Shown one piece after another: positions 8,486 to 16,439 of a stretch of 64,000 nt of DNA. This DNA is from Geobacter sp. FeAm09. Its GTDB lineage: Bacteria > Desulfobacterota > Desulfuromonadia > Geobacterales > Pseudopelobacteraceae. Position 1 is the stretch's first letter. Every line of letters begins with the position of its first letter. Location of the stretch: positions 1,064,501-1,128,500 of the forward strand of contig NZ_CP042466.1 of the NCBI RefSeq assembly GCF_008330225.1. The letters run 5' to 3'. The notes beneath the pieces were generated by a model. The model saw only the letters and a program-made list of their open reading frames with translations, was not told the origin of the DNA and made no database searches. The translations under genes were made by a program, and so were the position numbers.

Positions 8486-8514
8486 GCGCACCCATCCTTC
8501 TGCCGTTGCGGATG

Positions 8515-8546
8515 CGAAGGGTCGGGCATACATGCCCGGCCCTTCG
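8515..8546 (+). terminator. Rho-independent terminator-like hairpin
   Basis: CGAAGGG..CGGGCAT and ATGCCCG..CCCTTCG form a long, almost perfect stem just after the stop of the Arg/Glu-repeat gene. The downstream T tract is weak (GTCCGTTT), so efficiency is uncertain; it could serve both directions since the next gene is convergent. Confidence 0.6.
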
Positions 8547-8632
8547 TCCGTTTGGGACGGTGCGGGCAGGCTCGGAAGCTGGGATGCAGCCCACGGCGGG
8601 CTGGGATCGGGTTTCGACCGGCAGGGGAGGTT

Positions 8633-8857
8633 TCAGAGGTCTTGGGGGAGGCCGAACCGCGACTGGATGTCGGGCAGCCACTCCGCCGCCCGGCCCATCT
8701 CGCCGGGGATGCACCGGCTGCAACCGACGCAGGCCAGGGCATCGTTGTTCTTTTGGTACTTCATGCAGGCGTCCGCCGTGATGCGGGCCGCCATCCTCCG
8801 GCAGTCCACCATGATGTGGGTCCGCATGAAGGTAGCGGATTCAAGAGATTCGGCCAT
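8633..8857 (-). CDS. Small Cys-rich protein, possible metal or cluster binding
   Basis: 74 residues with six Cys, including ACVGCSRCI, which could hold a zinc ion or an iron-sulfur cluster, plus CRRM and ACMKY upstream. GAGGTGATACT is a good ribosome site on the minus strand. It lies convergent to the upstream gene and divergent from nothing; the histidine kinase gene further on is also minus but separated by an AT-richer gap. No family recognised; judged real from ribosome site, Cys spacing and lack of a competing frame. Confidence 0.55.
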   Translation of the reverse strand: MAESLESATFMRTHIMVDCRRMAARITADACMKYQKNNDALACVGCSRCIPGEMGRAAEWLPDIQSRFGLPQDL

Positions 8858-8969
8858 AGTATCACCTCGATGACACTGCTCTCTCTCGGCACTCCAGTAA
8901 CCATGACTATTTTATAGCATCCGCCGGGCCGATTGCAAGGGGTGAGAGGCGCGGGGGCGAAAAGCCGGG

Positions 8970-11957
8970 TCATCCCATGGCGGCGCGGACCATGTGGCTC
9001 AGCTTCTGCAGGTTGAACGGCTTCTGCAGGTAGGGCAATTCCCCCTCGGGTATCCCCCGTGCGCAGATGATGTCCGCGGTGTAGCCCGACATGAACAGCG
9101 TCGGGGTGTCGGGGCGCAGTTCCCGGATCCGGTCGCACATCTCCTTGCCGTTCATCCCCGGCATGATGATGTCGGTCAGGATCAGGTCGATACCGCCCGG
9201 GGCGCCCCCGGCGCAGAGCGCGATGGCCTCCTCCGGGGAGCCGGTCGCGACGACCCGGTAGCCCAGGGTGCCCAGCATCCGGGCCGTCAGCGCGCACAGC
9301 GCCTCCTCGTCCTCCACCAGGAGGATGGTGCCGCTGCCGGGGGTGACGCGGTGCTCGTGCTCTCCGGGTTCGGGGCCGGCGCCCTCCCGGGCCATGCGGG
9401 GGAAGAAGATGTTGAAGGTGGTGCCGAAGCCGACCGTGCTTGACACGGTGATGAACCCCCGGTTCCGGGAGACGATGCCGAAGATGGTGGCCAGCCCGAG
9501 CCCGGTCCCCTTGCCCACCTCCTTGGTGGTGAAGAAGGGCTCGAAGATGTGCGCAAGGGTCTCCCCGTCCATGCCGCAGCCGGTGTCCCCCACCGACAGC
9601 CGCACGTAGTCGCCCGGCAGGGCCTGGGCGATCCCCTCGCAGGCGGCCTCGTCCAGGGAGGCGTTGCCGGTCTCGATGCTGAACAGGCCGCCGTCGGGCA
9701 TGGCGTCCCGGGCGTTGACCGCCAGGTTCATGATGATCTGGTCGATCTGGGTCGGGTCGAGCAGGGCCGGCCAGATGCCCTCCGCCGGCCTGAATTCGAA
9801 CCTGATGTCTTCGCCGATGAGTCGTCCCAGCCCCTTGCGGGCGTCGGCGATGACGGCGTTGATGTTGACCTTGCGCGGCGAGATCACGTCGCTGCGGGAG
9901 AAGGCCAGAAGCTGGCGGACGATCTCGCAGGAGTGGTTGGCCGCCTTCTGCATCTCCTCCAGGTAGTGGATCTGCTCTTCGCCCAGGCGGGCCGGCTGCA
10001 TCCTCAGCAGGTCGGCGTAGCCCATGATGATGGAGAGCTTGTTGTTGATGTCGTGGGCGACCCCCCCGGCGAGCCTGCCCACCGCCTCCATCTTCTGGGC
10101 CTGGTTGAATTTCTTCTGGAGCGCCTCCCGCTCCTGGTCGCTCTTCATCTGCCGGCAGATCTTCCAGGCGGAATCCATGAGCACGCTCAGGTGCAGCACG
10201 TCCGTTTGGTCATACTCCCCGGCCTTGTTGGCGACGCCCACCACCGCCACGGTCTCCTGGTCGCCGCAGACCGGCACCGAGAGAAACCGCTCCAGGGGAA
10301 AGTGCCCTTCCGGGCCCCCTTTTTTCAGCGGGCTCGGATCGGCGTAGCGGTTCACTATGACCGGCTGCCGCCGGCGCAGCGCCTCGCCCCACAGGCCGGC
10401 CTGATCGGGCGCCGAGGGCATCTGCTGCCCCGGGGCGGCGCCGCATGCCTTCAGCGCCTCCCGGGACCACACCGTGTGGACGAATTCGCGCCGGGCCTCG
10501 TCGTAGACGAAGATGAAGCCGGCCCCGCTGGCGGTGAGCCCCAGGGCCTCCTCCAAGGCATAGTCCAAAAAGCCCTGGACCGAGTCGCAACGGTACTGGA
10601 GAATCCTCACCAGGCTCTCCAGGCGCTGGAAGTTGAGGCCCATCTGGACCTGGGCGTTGCGGAGCTCCGTGATGTCGGTGATCACGATGATGATGGCCAG
10701 GAGACTGCCGTCGTCCCCCACGTGCCGTTTGGCGTTCAGAAAGCCCCAGAAGTCGCCGCCTCCTTTTTTCAGGTAGTGACGCTTTTCCGAAATGGCGTCG
10801 ATCTCGCCCCGCACCAGCTTGTCGCGCAGTTCGTCGGAAATCGGGCGCTCGTCCGGGTGCACATGGCCGCTGTAGCGCGAGCCTGCCATCTCCTCTTCTC
10901 CGAAACCATACAGTTGGCTGGCGCAGCGGTTGGCAAAGATGATGACGCCGCCGGCGTCGAGCATGACGATGCCGGCCTGGGCCGCGTCGAAGACGATGCG
11001 CAGCTTGTCTTCCGCCTGCCGGTGCTCGACGATCTCCTCCTCCAACAGGAACGCCTGCTCCTGCAGCGCCTCCTGGGCCACCTGCCGTTCCCCGATCTCC
11101 TCTTCCAGCAGGAAGGCCTGCTCCTGCAACGCCTCCTGGGCCGCCTGCCGTTCGGCCACCTCTTCCTCCAACTGGACGTTCTGCTCGTGGAGGCGCTCCT
11201 GGTTGCGGGCCAGTTCATCGGCCATCTCGTCGAAGGCCTGGGCCAGGCGGCCGATCTCGTCCGCCCCGGGGGCCATGGCGCGGGCGTTCAGGTTGCCGCC
11301 GGCGATCTCCCGCACCGTTCTCAGGAGCCGGTCGATGGGCTTGGTGATGAGGATATGCAGGAGAAACGACAGGATCAGGGCAAAACAGAACAGGATCGCG
11401 CCCAGTTTGGCGGCGCTCCGGTACGCCCCGGAGCGGAGGCTGTCGAGCTGACCGGAAAAGTCGTAGGCCACGAACAGGGTGCCGGTCTGCTGCGGCCTGA
11501 TCTCGCCGGCCCGCATGCCGAGGGTCACGGGGTAGTAGCCGTGGAAATGGCCGGGGGTGGCGGCGTAGAGCGTGCCCCGCTGGAGCGAAACGGCGGTGCC
11601 GGCCAGGCTTTTGTCGTAATGGGGGATGGCGGCGGCGTCCCCATTCACCCACTCCTGGCGGCTGGCGATGAGGACCCGGTTGCCGGAATCCACGAGGGCC
11701 AGGGCGGTCACCTGGGGGGAGAGGGCGGCATAGGAGAGCCGCTGGGCCGCCTGGCCGTGCTCGCCCCGCATCAGGCTGTCCGAGAGGATGTCCTGGAGCT
11801 GGTTCATCTGGGTGTGGGCGGCCTCGGTCTGGGAGCGGAGGATTTCCCGCCTCCCGTCCCGTATCCGGTCGAGGGTGAGAAAGGCGATCAGCAGGAGGGT
11901 TACGGTGAAGACGATGCCCGGGACCAGGAGGCGCAGACGGTAGCGGGGGCGGGACAT
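8970..11957 (-). CDS. Hybrid sensor histidine kinase / response regulator (HAMP-PAS-GAF-HisKA-HATPase-REC)
   Basis: 995 residues, inner membrane. Order: helix at about 8-27, periplasmic sensor region (30-180), helix (183-205), HAMP (206-260), a coiled coil built from near-identical repeats of AQEALQEQAFLLEEEI (about 265-315), PAS (320-435), GAF (450-600), HisKA with GGVAHDINNKLSIIMGYA (phospho-His), HATPase with NLAVNARDAMPDGG and GTGLGLATIFGI, and a receiver with ILLVEDEEALCAL and DLILTDIIMPGMNG (phospho-Asp). The stop of the upstream substrate-binding lipoprotein gene is one base before this start, so the two form an operon and the lipoprotein may supply the ligand; that functional link is inference. 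Confidence 0.92.
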   Translation of the reverse strand: MSRPRYRLRLLVPGIVFTVTLLLIAFLTLDRIRDGRREILRSQTEAAHTQMNQLQDILSDSLMRGEHGQAAQRLSYAALSPQVTALALVDSGNRVLIASRQEWVNGDAAAIPHYDKSLAGTAVSLQRGTLYAATPGHFHGYYPVTLGMRAGEIRPQQTGTLFVAYDFSGQLDSLRSGAYRSAAKLGAILFCFALILSFLLHILITKPIDRLLRTVREIAGGNLNARAMAPGADEIGRLAQAFDEMADELARNQERLHEQNVQLEEEVAERQAAQEALQEQAFLLEEEIGERQVAQEALQEQAFLLEEEIVEHRQAEDKLRIVFDAAQAGIVMLDAGGVIIFANRCASQLYGFGEEEMAGSRYSGHVHPDERPISDELRDKLVRGEIDAISEKRHYLKKGGGDFWGFLNAKRHVGDDGSLLAIIIVITDITELRNAQVQMGLNFQRLESLVRILQYRCDSVQGFLDYALEEALGLTASGAGFIFVYDEARREFVHTVWSREALKACGAAPGQQMPSAPDQAGLWGEALRRRQPVIVNRYADPSPLKKGGPEGHFPLERFLSVPVCGDQETVAVVGVANKAGEYDQTDVLHLSVLMDSAWKICRQMKSDQEREALQKKFNQAQKMEAVGRLAGGVAHDINNKLSIIMGYADLLRMQPARLGEEQIHYLEEMQKAANHSCEIVRQLLAFSRSDVISPRKVNINAVIADARKGLGRLIGEDIRFEFRPAEGIWPALLDPTQIDQIIMNLAVNARDAMPDGGLFSIETGNASLDEAACEGIAQALPGDYVRLSVGDTGCGMDGETLAHIFEPFFTTKEVGKGTGLGLATIFGIVSRNRGFITVSSTVGFGTTFNIFFPRMAREGAGPEPGEHEHRVTPGSGTILLVEDEEALCALTARMLGTLGYRVVATGSPEEAIALCAGGAPGGIDLILTDIIMPGMNGKEMCDRIRELRPDTPTLFMSGYTADIICARGIPEGELPYLQKPFNLQKLSHMVRAAMG

Positions 11958-11958
11958 G

Positions 11959-12912
11959 CTAGGGCCTCCTGACGACGAGCCGCGCCGGGTCCACCGGCCG
12001 CTCCAGCAGTTTTCCCCGGAACATGACGTCGGCCAGCCGTCGGGCCGGGGGGAGCAGGGCGCCGGACAGGAGCCGGTCGTTTTCGTTCCTGTCGGGAATG
12101 ACGAGCCCGGCCAGGGCCGCCGAGAACTGGGCGCCGGTCAGCCCCTCGCGCATGCCCATGAGCCGGGCGGTATGGTCGGGGTTGGCGCGCAGGTACTTAA
12201 GCGCCCTGAACCACCCGTCTTCCAGTGCCTTTACCTGGTCGGAGCGGGTTCGCAGTATATCGGCGCGCACCACGACCACATCGACGATCTCGTCCGGAAT
12301 CCGGCGGCTGTCGAAGATGCTGCGCGCACCCAGGGCCAGAAGCCGCGTCCGGGCGGGCTCGAAGGTGACCGCCGCGTCGATCTCGCCCGTGGCGTAGGCG
12401 CGCTCGTGCTCCTGCACCGCAACCGGCACGATGGTCACATCCCGGGGGGCGAGGCCGGCCTGGTCGAGGGCTCGGGTGAGGACATAGGCGCCAAGGGCCA
12501 TGGATTCGACGCCGACCCGTTTCCCCTTCAGGTCGCGGACGCTCCCGATGCCGGGACGGGCCAGGATGGCGTCGGCGCCGTGGGAAATGTCCGTCACGAA
12601 GAGAACGCGCACGTCGATCCCGTCCTGCACCAGCAGGAGCGCCTCGTCCAGGGTCAGGGCGGCCGCGTCGATGGCGTGGTTGCGGAACGCCTTCAGCACG
12701 TCGGCGGCACTGGTCATCTCGTGGAAGCGCACCGCCGATTCCGGGCAGTAGCCCAGGGCGCGGGCCAGGTAGAGCGGCTCGTAGCCGGGCCAGACATTGG
12801 TGGCGATCTGCAGGGGGGCGGACGCCTCCCTGCTGCACCCCGCCATGCCGAAGAGCCACGGCAGGCAGAGCCAGGTGCAAACCACGATCCGGACAAACGA
12901 TGTGTACCCCAT
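11959..12912 (-). CDS. NMT1/SsuA-type periplasmic substrate-binding lipoprotein
   Basis: 317 residues. Lipobox GMAGC (Cys26), then QIATNVWPGYEPLYLARALGY, the start of the NMT1/THI5-like (nitrate/sulfonate/taurine type) solute-binding fold; DLKGKRVGVESMALGAYVL and GEIDAAVTFEPAR are further family motifs. No ABC ATPase or permease is adjacent. Its only partner is the hybrid kinase immediately downstream, which suggests a sensing rather than a transport role. The start is taken at ATG 12912 because the signal peptide begins there; the ORF continues upstream to 13476 without sensible sequence. Confidence 0.85.
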   Translation of the reverse strand: MGYTSFVRIVVCTWLCLPWLFGMAGCSREASAPLQIATNVWPGYEPLYLARALGYCPESAVRFHEMTSAADVLKAFRNHAIDAAALTLDEALLLVQDGIDVRVLFVTDISHGADAILARPGIGSVRDLKGKRVGVESMALGAYVLTRALDQAGLAPRDVTIVPVAVQEHERAYATGEIDAAVTFEPARTRLLALGARSIFDSRRIPDEIVDVVVVRADILRTRSDQVKALEDGWFRALKYLRANPDHTARLMGMREGLTGAQFSAALAGLVIPDRNENDRLLSGALLPPARRLADVMFRGKLLERPVDPARLVVRRP

Positions 12913-13423
12913 GGACGGCCTCGTCGTCCCTGGGCCCGCGCCATGCTCCCCGGTCATGGCGGGCGCAGGGGGTGGTGAAGGTTGTTTGAGGTGAAACAAG
13001 TTGTCCACAGTATACCCAAAATCGAGGGATTTGGAAGTGGTTTCAGGCGTTTTTCCACTCCGTTTTCCCGATTCGGCGCCTTGTCCCGGGGCAGTGCAGG
13101 GGTGGCGCACCGTTTTTCCGGGCTTTTGAAATGGCTCTTTTTTCAGATTGCCCTTGAAATGGGCGGTTGCCTGGGGTAGAAGTATGACGCCACGTGCCCG
13201 CGCGCAACCGCCGCCCCCTGTGCCGCGTACCGCACTGCGCGGCCCCGCCATTTGGGGGGGCCGCACGAACCTCCCGTTCATCTTGCCAAAGGACCTCTCC
13301 ATGAATGCCGGTCTCCACCACACGGTAACCGTCCCTGACGGCGCGCCGGGCACCGCCGCCCTATCCGTCGGCGCCAGGCCGGGATCACCCCGCGCCTCAC
13401 GGATGGCCGGCCCGTGGCACGCC
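12913..13423. other. Intergenic region between divergent genes
   Basis: About 510 bp separate the substrate-binding lipoprotein gene (minus) from the small exported protein gene (plus). On the minus strand TTCCAA and TATACT (plus positions about 13012-13038) are spaced 16 bp and could be a sigma-70 promoter for the lipoprotein-kinase operon. A run of seven G occurs at 13254-13260. Open frames through this region encode Pro/Arg-rich sequence and are not considered genes. Confidence 0.35.
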
Positions 13424-13843
13424 ATGAGCTCCGGATTCCGCATCCTGCTCGTCGCGGCCGCTTTCCTGGCGGGCATCTGGTCCGCCTGGGCGGCCCCGTC
13501 GCCGGCGGCCAGGGAAAATTGGGCCTACACCTACCCCGATGCCGCCTTTGAACTCTGGTCGTGGGCGCGGGAATACCCCGCGGCCGCCCGGCGCTTCTCC
13601 CGGTGGGAGGCACGCAACCGCGACCGTTCCGGGCAATTGGTCGCCTGGGCCATCGCCTATCCGGGCAGGGACCTTGGCCGGTTCCTGGAAAGTCACCCCG
13701 ATTGGCCTGACCTCGGTCAGGTGGCGGAGCGGCACGCTGCCGCCGCACGGGGGCTTCTGGCGTGGTGTCGCCACTATCCCGGGGCGGCCAGGGCGTTGCT
13801 GAAGACCTCCCGCGCGGGCCGCGCCCGGGCGGCAGCGCCCTAG
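13424..13843 (+). CDS. Small exported protein with WA-x-x-YP repeats
   Basis: 139 residues with a signal peptide (MSSGFRILLVAAAFLAGIWSAWAAP). The mature part has four repeats built on W(A/S)W/WA..YP.A: NWAYTYPDAAFELW, SWAREYPAAARRFSRW, VAWAIAYPGRDLGRF and LAWCRHYPGAARALL, each probably a helical hairpin. No named family recognised. An alternative ATG lies at 13403; the ORF is open back to 13148, but the signal peptide fixes the start at 13403 or 13424. Confidence 0.6.
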   Translation: MSSGFRILLVAAAFLAGIWSAWAAPSPAARENWAYTYPDAAFELWSWAREYPAAARRFSRWEARNRDRSGQLVAWAIAYPGRDLGRFLESHPDWPDLGQVAERHAAAARGLLAWCRHYPGAARALLKTSRAGRARAAAP

Positions 13844-14267
13844 AACCTGTCCGGACGCAGGCTTTGCGGCCGCGCATCCCGTAGAGTTGTTTCCGGACAA
13901 GTACTCAGACCTGTCCAGCCGCCTCGTGCGTACCCCCTGTCAGGCCCGTTGTCACCAGAAATGCCTTTCCCTTCCCGCTTCCGGCGTTGGCCGCGTAACT
14001 TTCCTGTTTACCCATCGACATTAATAATATAAAATTAATTTTTATCAATAAAATGTCCAGGGAACCTATGCGGTGACTCTTTCGGGTGGAAGGCCATCGC
14101 GCCGGATGTATCATTATGACCCACCCTGTCCCCCTGCGGTACACCGCGACGCCACGGGGTATTTATAACTTACTGTAATTAGTAAAATACAATTATTGGC
14201 ATCCAATCTGCTGGAACAGGGGAGCGGGAGAGCGGGCTGTTTCCGAACAGGACAGGAGGGGGTGCCC
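13844..14267. other. AT-rich intergenic region with an inverted repeat
   Basis: Begins with GTCCGGAC-type sequences at 13851 and 13890 that can pair as an imperfect terminator for the upstream gene. The middle (14020-14060) is strongly AT-rich. An inverted repeat TTACT-GTAATT-AGTAA at 14170-14185 precedes a TAAAAT box and may control the Nif11-like gene. A 79-residue minus-strand frame here has no family features and is not called. Confidence 0.35.
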
Positions 14268-14495
14268 ATGTCGCAGGAGGGGGTTGAGCGGTTTCTGGGC
14301 CGGCTGCTGACCGACCGGCGGCTTTTGCAGCTCGGGCTGCGTTCGCTGGCCGAGGCGTGTCGCGAGACCGGGTTCGATCTGAGCGAGGGGGAACTGGCGG
14401 CGATCAGGCGGGAGGATCTCCTGCGGATGAAGTCGCTGGCCGAGCGGCTTGACAGCAGGATACAGCGGTACCGGTGCCCCGTGGGAGAGGGGTGA
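14268..14495 (+). CDS. Nif11-like small protein
   Basis: 75 residues. MSQEGVERFLGRLLTDRRLL followed by LAEACRETGFDLSEGELAAI has the layout of the Nif11 domain (short helix, Leu-rich segment, then A..tGFdlse.EL). The domain occurs both in leader peptides of ribosomally made natural products and in nitrogen-fixation-associated proteins. Here no core-peptide-like Cys/Ser/Thr tail and no modification enzyme are nearby, so a leader role is unlikely. Start chosen for the strong site GACAGGAGGGGGTGCCC. The gene lies 200 bp upstream of the V4R activator on the same strand. Confidence 0.6.
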   Translation: MSQEGVERFLGRLLTDRRLLQLGLRSLAEACRETGFDLSEGELAAIRREDLLRMKSLAERLDSRIQRYRCPVGEG

Positions 14496-14581
14496 CGCCC
14501 CCAAGCCGTCTTGGGCATGCGCCGTGCGCGGCTGTGGCCGCCATACTATGGGCATTTAATTAAATACTGATAATTTATGTC

Positions 14582-14609
14582 TTGGTGCCGGAACGGTTTC
14601 ACGTATAGA
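14582..14609 (+). promoter_or_regulatory. Putative sigma-70 promoter for the V4R activator gene
   Basis: TTGGTG (14582-14587) and TATAGA (14604-14609) are separated by 16 bp, about 87 bp before the activator start, in an otherwise AT-rich stretch. No GG/GC sigma-54 box was seen. Confidence 0.4.
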
Positions 14610-14695
14610 ATAGGGCGAGCCCTCGGTCGGGCCGCGCCGGGGGGAACGGCGCCCGGCGGCGGCAGGGGTGTGCAACGGAGAACGGGGGATACCTG

Positions 14696-16375
14696 ATGAA
14701 GCTTGAAGATTTGGACTTGCGGGAACTGCTCTCCTTCGATCCCGAGGGTGGGGCCATCAACCTGTTGGGGGAGCGGGCGCTCTTGTTCAACGCCTTCGCC
14801 CTGGGGCAACTGCGCAAGGAGTTGATCGACACCGTGGGTGAGTTCGCCGCGCGCGGCATCCTCACCCGCTTCGGCTATGCCAACGGCTGGCGCACGGCCA
14901 TGAACATCCAGCAGAACATGCCGGAGACCTGGCGGGAGCTGAAGGGGTTCGCCGGAGCCAAGTTCCACTCCCTGACCGGCATGAACCGGGTCGTGCACAA
15001 CGTGCGCCGCGACGGGGGCGGCTCCGAACCGTTGATCGAATCCACCTGGAGCGACTGCTACGAGGCGGAGCAGCACCTGCTGCACATCGGCCGGGCCGAA
15101 GGACCGGTCTGCTGGGCCGAGGCGGCCTTTGCCAGCGGCTATGTATCCTATGTGGAAGGGCGCGAGGTGTACTTCATCGAGGATGCGTGCTGCGGCAAGG
15201 GGGACGCCGTCTGCCATGTGACGGCGCGCTACCGGGAGGATTGGGGGGCGCAGATCGAACCGTACCTGGCCTATTACCGGGCCGACTCCGGCCCGGCGCT
15301 GCTGAAGGAGTTGAGCGACAAGCTGCACCGCACGGAGACCAGGCTGAAGAAACGGCAACGGCAGCTGGCCTTCCTGGAGGCGGACGATGAAGCCTCCCGG
15401 CTCGTTGCGGCCCGCAGCGAGACCATGCGCACCACGGTGGAGATCGCCCGGCGGGCCGCCCGGGTGGATTCCTCGGTGCTGGTGACCGGCGAGAGCGGCG
15501 TGGGCAAGGAGTGCATGGCCCGCTTCATCCACGACCAGTCAACCCGCGCCACCCGCCCCTTCGTGGCCGTCAACTGCGGCGCCCTCACCGAGACCCTCCT
15601 GGAGAGCGAACTGTTCGGCCATGCCAAGGGCTCCTTCACCGGCGCGGACCGGGACCGGGCCGGGCTGTTCGAGGCGGCCGCCGGGGGGACCCTGTTCCTG
15701 GACGAGATCGGCGAAGTGTCGCCGGCCATGCAGGTCAAGCTGCTGCGCGCCCTGCAGGAGCGCGAGGTGCGGCGTGTGGGCGAAAACAAATCCCGCCCCG
15801 TCAACGTGCGGATCGTGGCGGCCACCAACCGCAACCTGGCGGGCGAGATCGCCGCCGGCCGCTTCCGCCAGGACCTGTACTACCGCCTGCGGGTGATCGA
15901 ACTGCAGGTCCCCCCGCTGCGGGAGCGCCACGAGGACATCCTCCCCCTGGCCCGCTTCTTCCTCAACCGGCACGCGCACCACGCCCCCCGCGCCATCACC
16001 GGCTTTACGCCGGCCGCCGCCGGCCACCTCCTCCGCTACGGCTGGCCGGGCAACGTGCGGGAGTTGCAGAACGCCGTGGAGTACGCCGTGGCCATGTGCC
16101 AGGAGAGCCGGATCGACGCCGGCGATCTGCCGTGCGAGCTGCAGGTCCTGTCGCTTAAGCCGGTGCTGGACAAGGAGTGCATCCGCCCCCTGGAGGAGAT
16201 CGAGCGGGACTATATTCTGGGCGTCCTGCACGTGGTGGGGGACAACAAGGCCCAGGCCGCGGCCGAGCTGAACATCGGTCCGGCCACGCTCTACCGGAAG
16301 CTCAAGGAGTACGGCATCAGGGATGCCGCCGACTCTCCGGCGCGGCTCGTGCGCAGCGCCGGCTCCGGCACATGA
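14696..16375 (+). CDS. Sigma-54-dependent activator with XylR N-terminal and V4R domains
   Basis: 559 residues. Residues 5-110 fit the XylR_N effector-binding domain; 115-200 the V4R domain, with the metal-ligand pattern [16 protein letters not shown] coiled linker leads to the AAA+ domain (about 235-460): Walker A GESGVGKE, sigma-54 contact loop GSFTGA (normally GAFTGA), Walker [13 protein letters not shown], and arginine-finger region FRQDLYYRL. The C-terminal Fis-type HTH is [20 protein letters not shown]. Such proteins activate transcription from sigma-54 promoters when an aromatic or other small effector binds the N-terminal domain. The Ser in place of Ala in the loop is tolerated in relatives. 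The kinase gene follows after 64 bp. Confidence 0.9.
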   Translation: MKLEDLDLRELLSFDPEGGAINLLGERALLFNAFALGQLRKELIDTVGEFAARGILTRFGYANGWRTAMNIQQNMPETWRELKGFAGAKFHSLTGMNRVVHNVRRDGGGSEPLIESTWSDCYEAEQHLLHIGRAEGPVCWAEAAFASGYVSYVEGREVYFIEDACCGKGDAVCHVTARYREDWGAQIEPYLAYYRADSGPALLKELSDKLHRTETRLKKRQRQLAFLEADDEASRLVAARSETMRTTVEIARRAARVDSSVLVTGESGVGKECMARFIHDQSTRATRPFVAVNCGALTETLLESELFGHAKGSFTGADRDRAGLFEAAAGGTLFLDEIGEVSPAMQVKLLRALQEREVRRVGENKSRPVNVRIVAATNRNLAGEIAAGRFRQDLYYRLRVIELQVPPLRERHEDILPLARFFLNRHAHHAPRAITGFTPAAAGHLLRYGWPGNVRELQNAVEYAVAMCQESRIDAGDLPCELQVLSLKPVLDKECIRPLEEIERDYILGVLHVVGDNKAQAAAELNIGPATLYRKLKEYGIRDAADSPARLVRSAGSGT

Positions 16376-16439
16376 ACGAACCGCACGGGCGCGGGCCGCT
16401 GTAGCCCCCGCGCCCGGCAGACACGAGGTCCGAACGCGT

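Noticed and set aside
9549-11972. Plus-strand open frame of about 807 codons opposite the hybrid kinase
   Set aside because: Low-complexity antisense sequence of a strongly supported kinase gene.
13905-14144. 79-residue minus-strand frame in the AT-rich gap
   Set aside because: No ribosome site or family and overlaps likely regulatory sequence.
14500-14695. Sigma-54 promoter for the V4R activator
   Set aside because: No GG-N10-GC core at suitable spacing; a sigma-70-like pair was reported instead.
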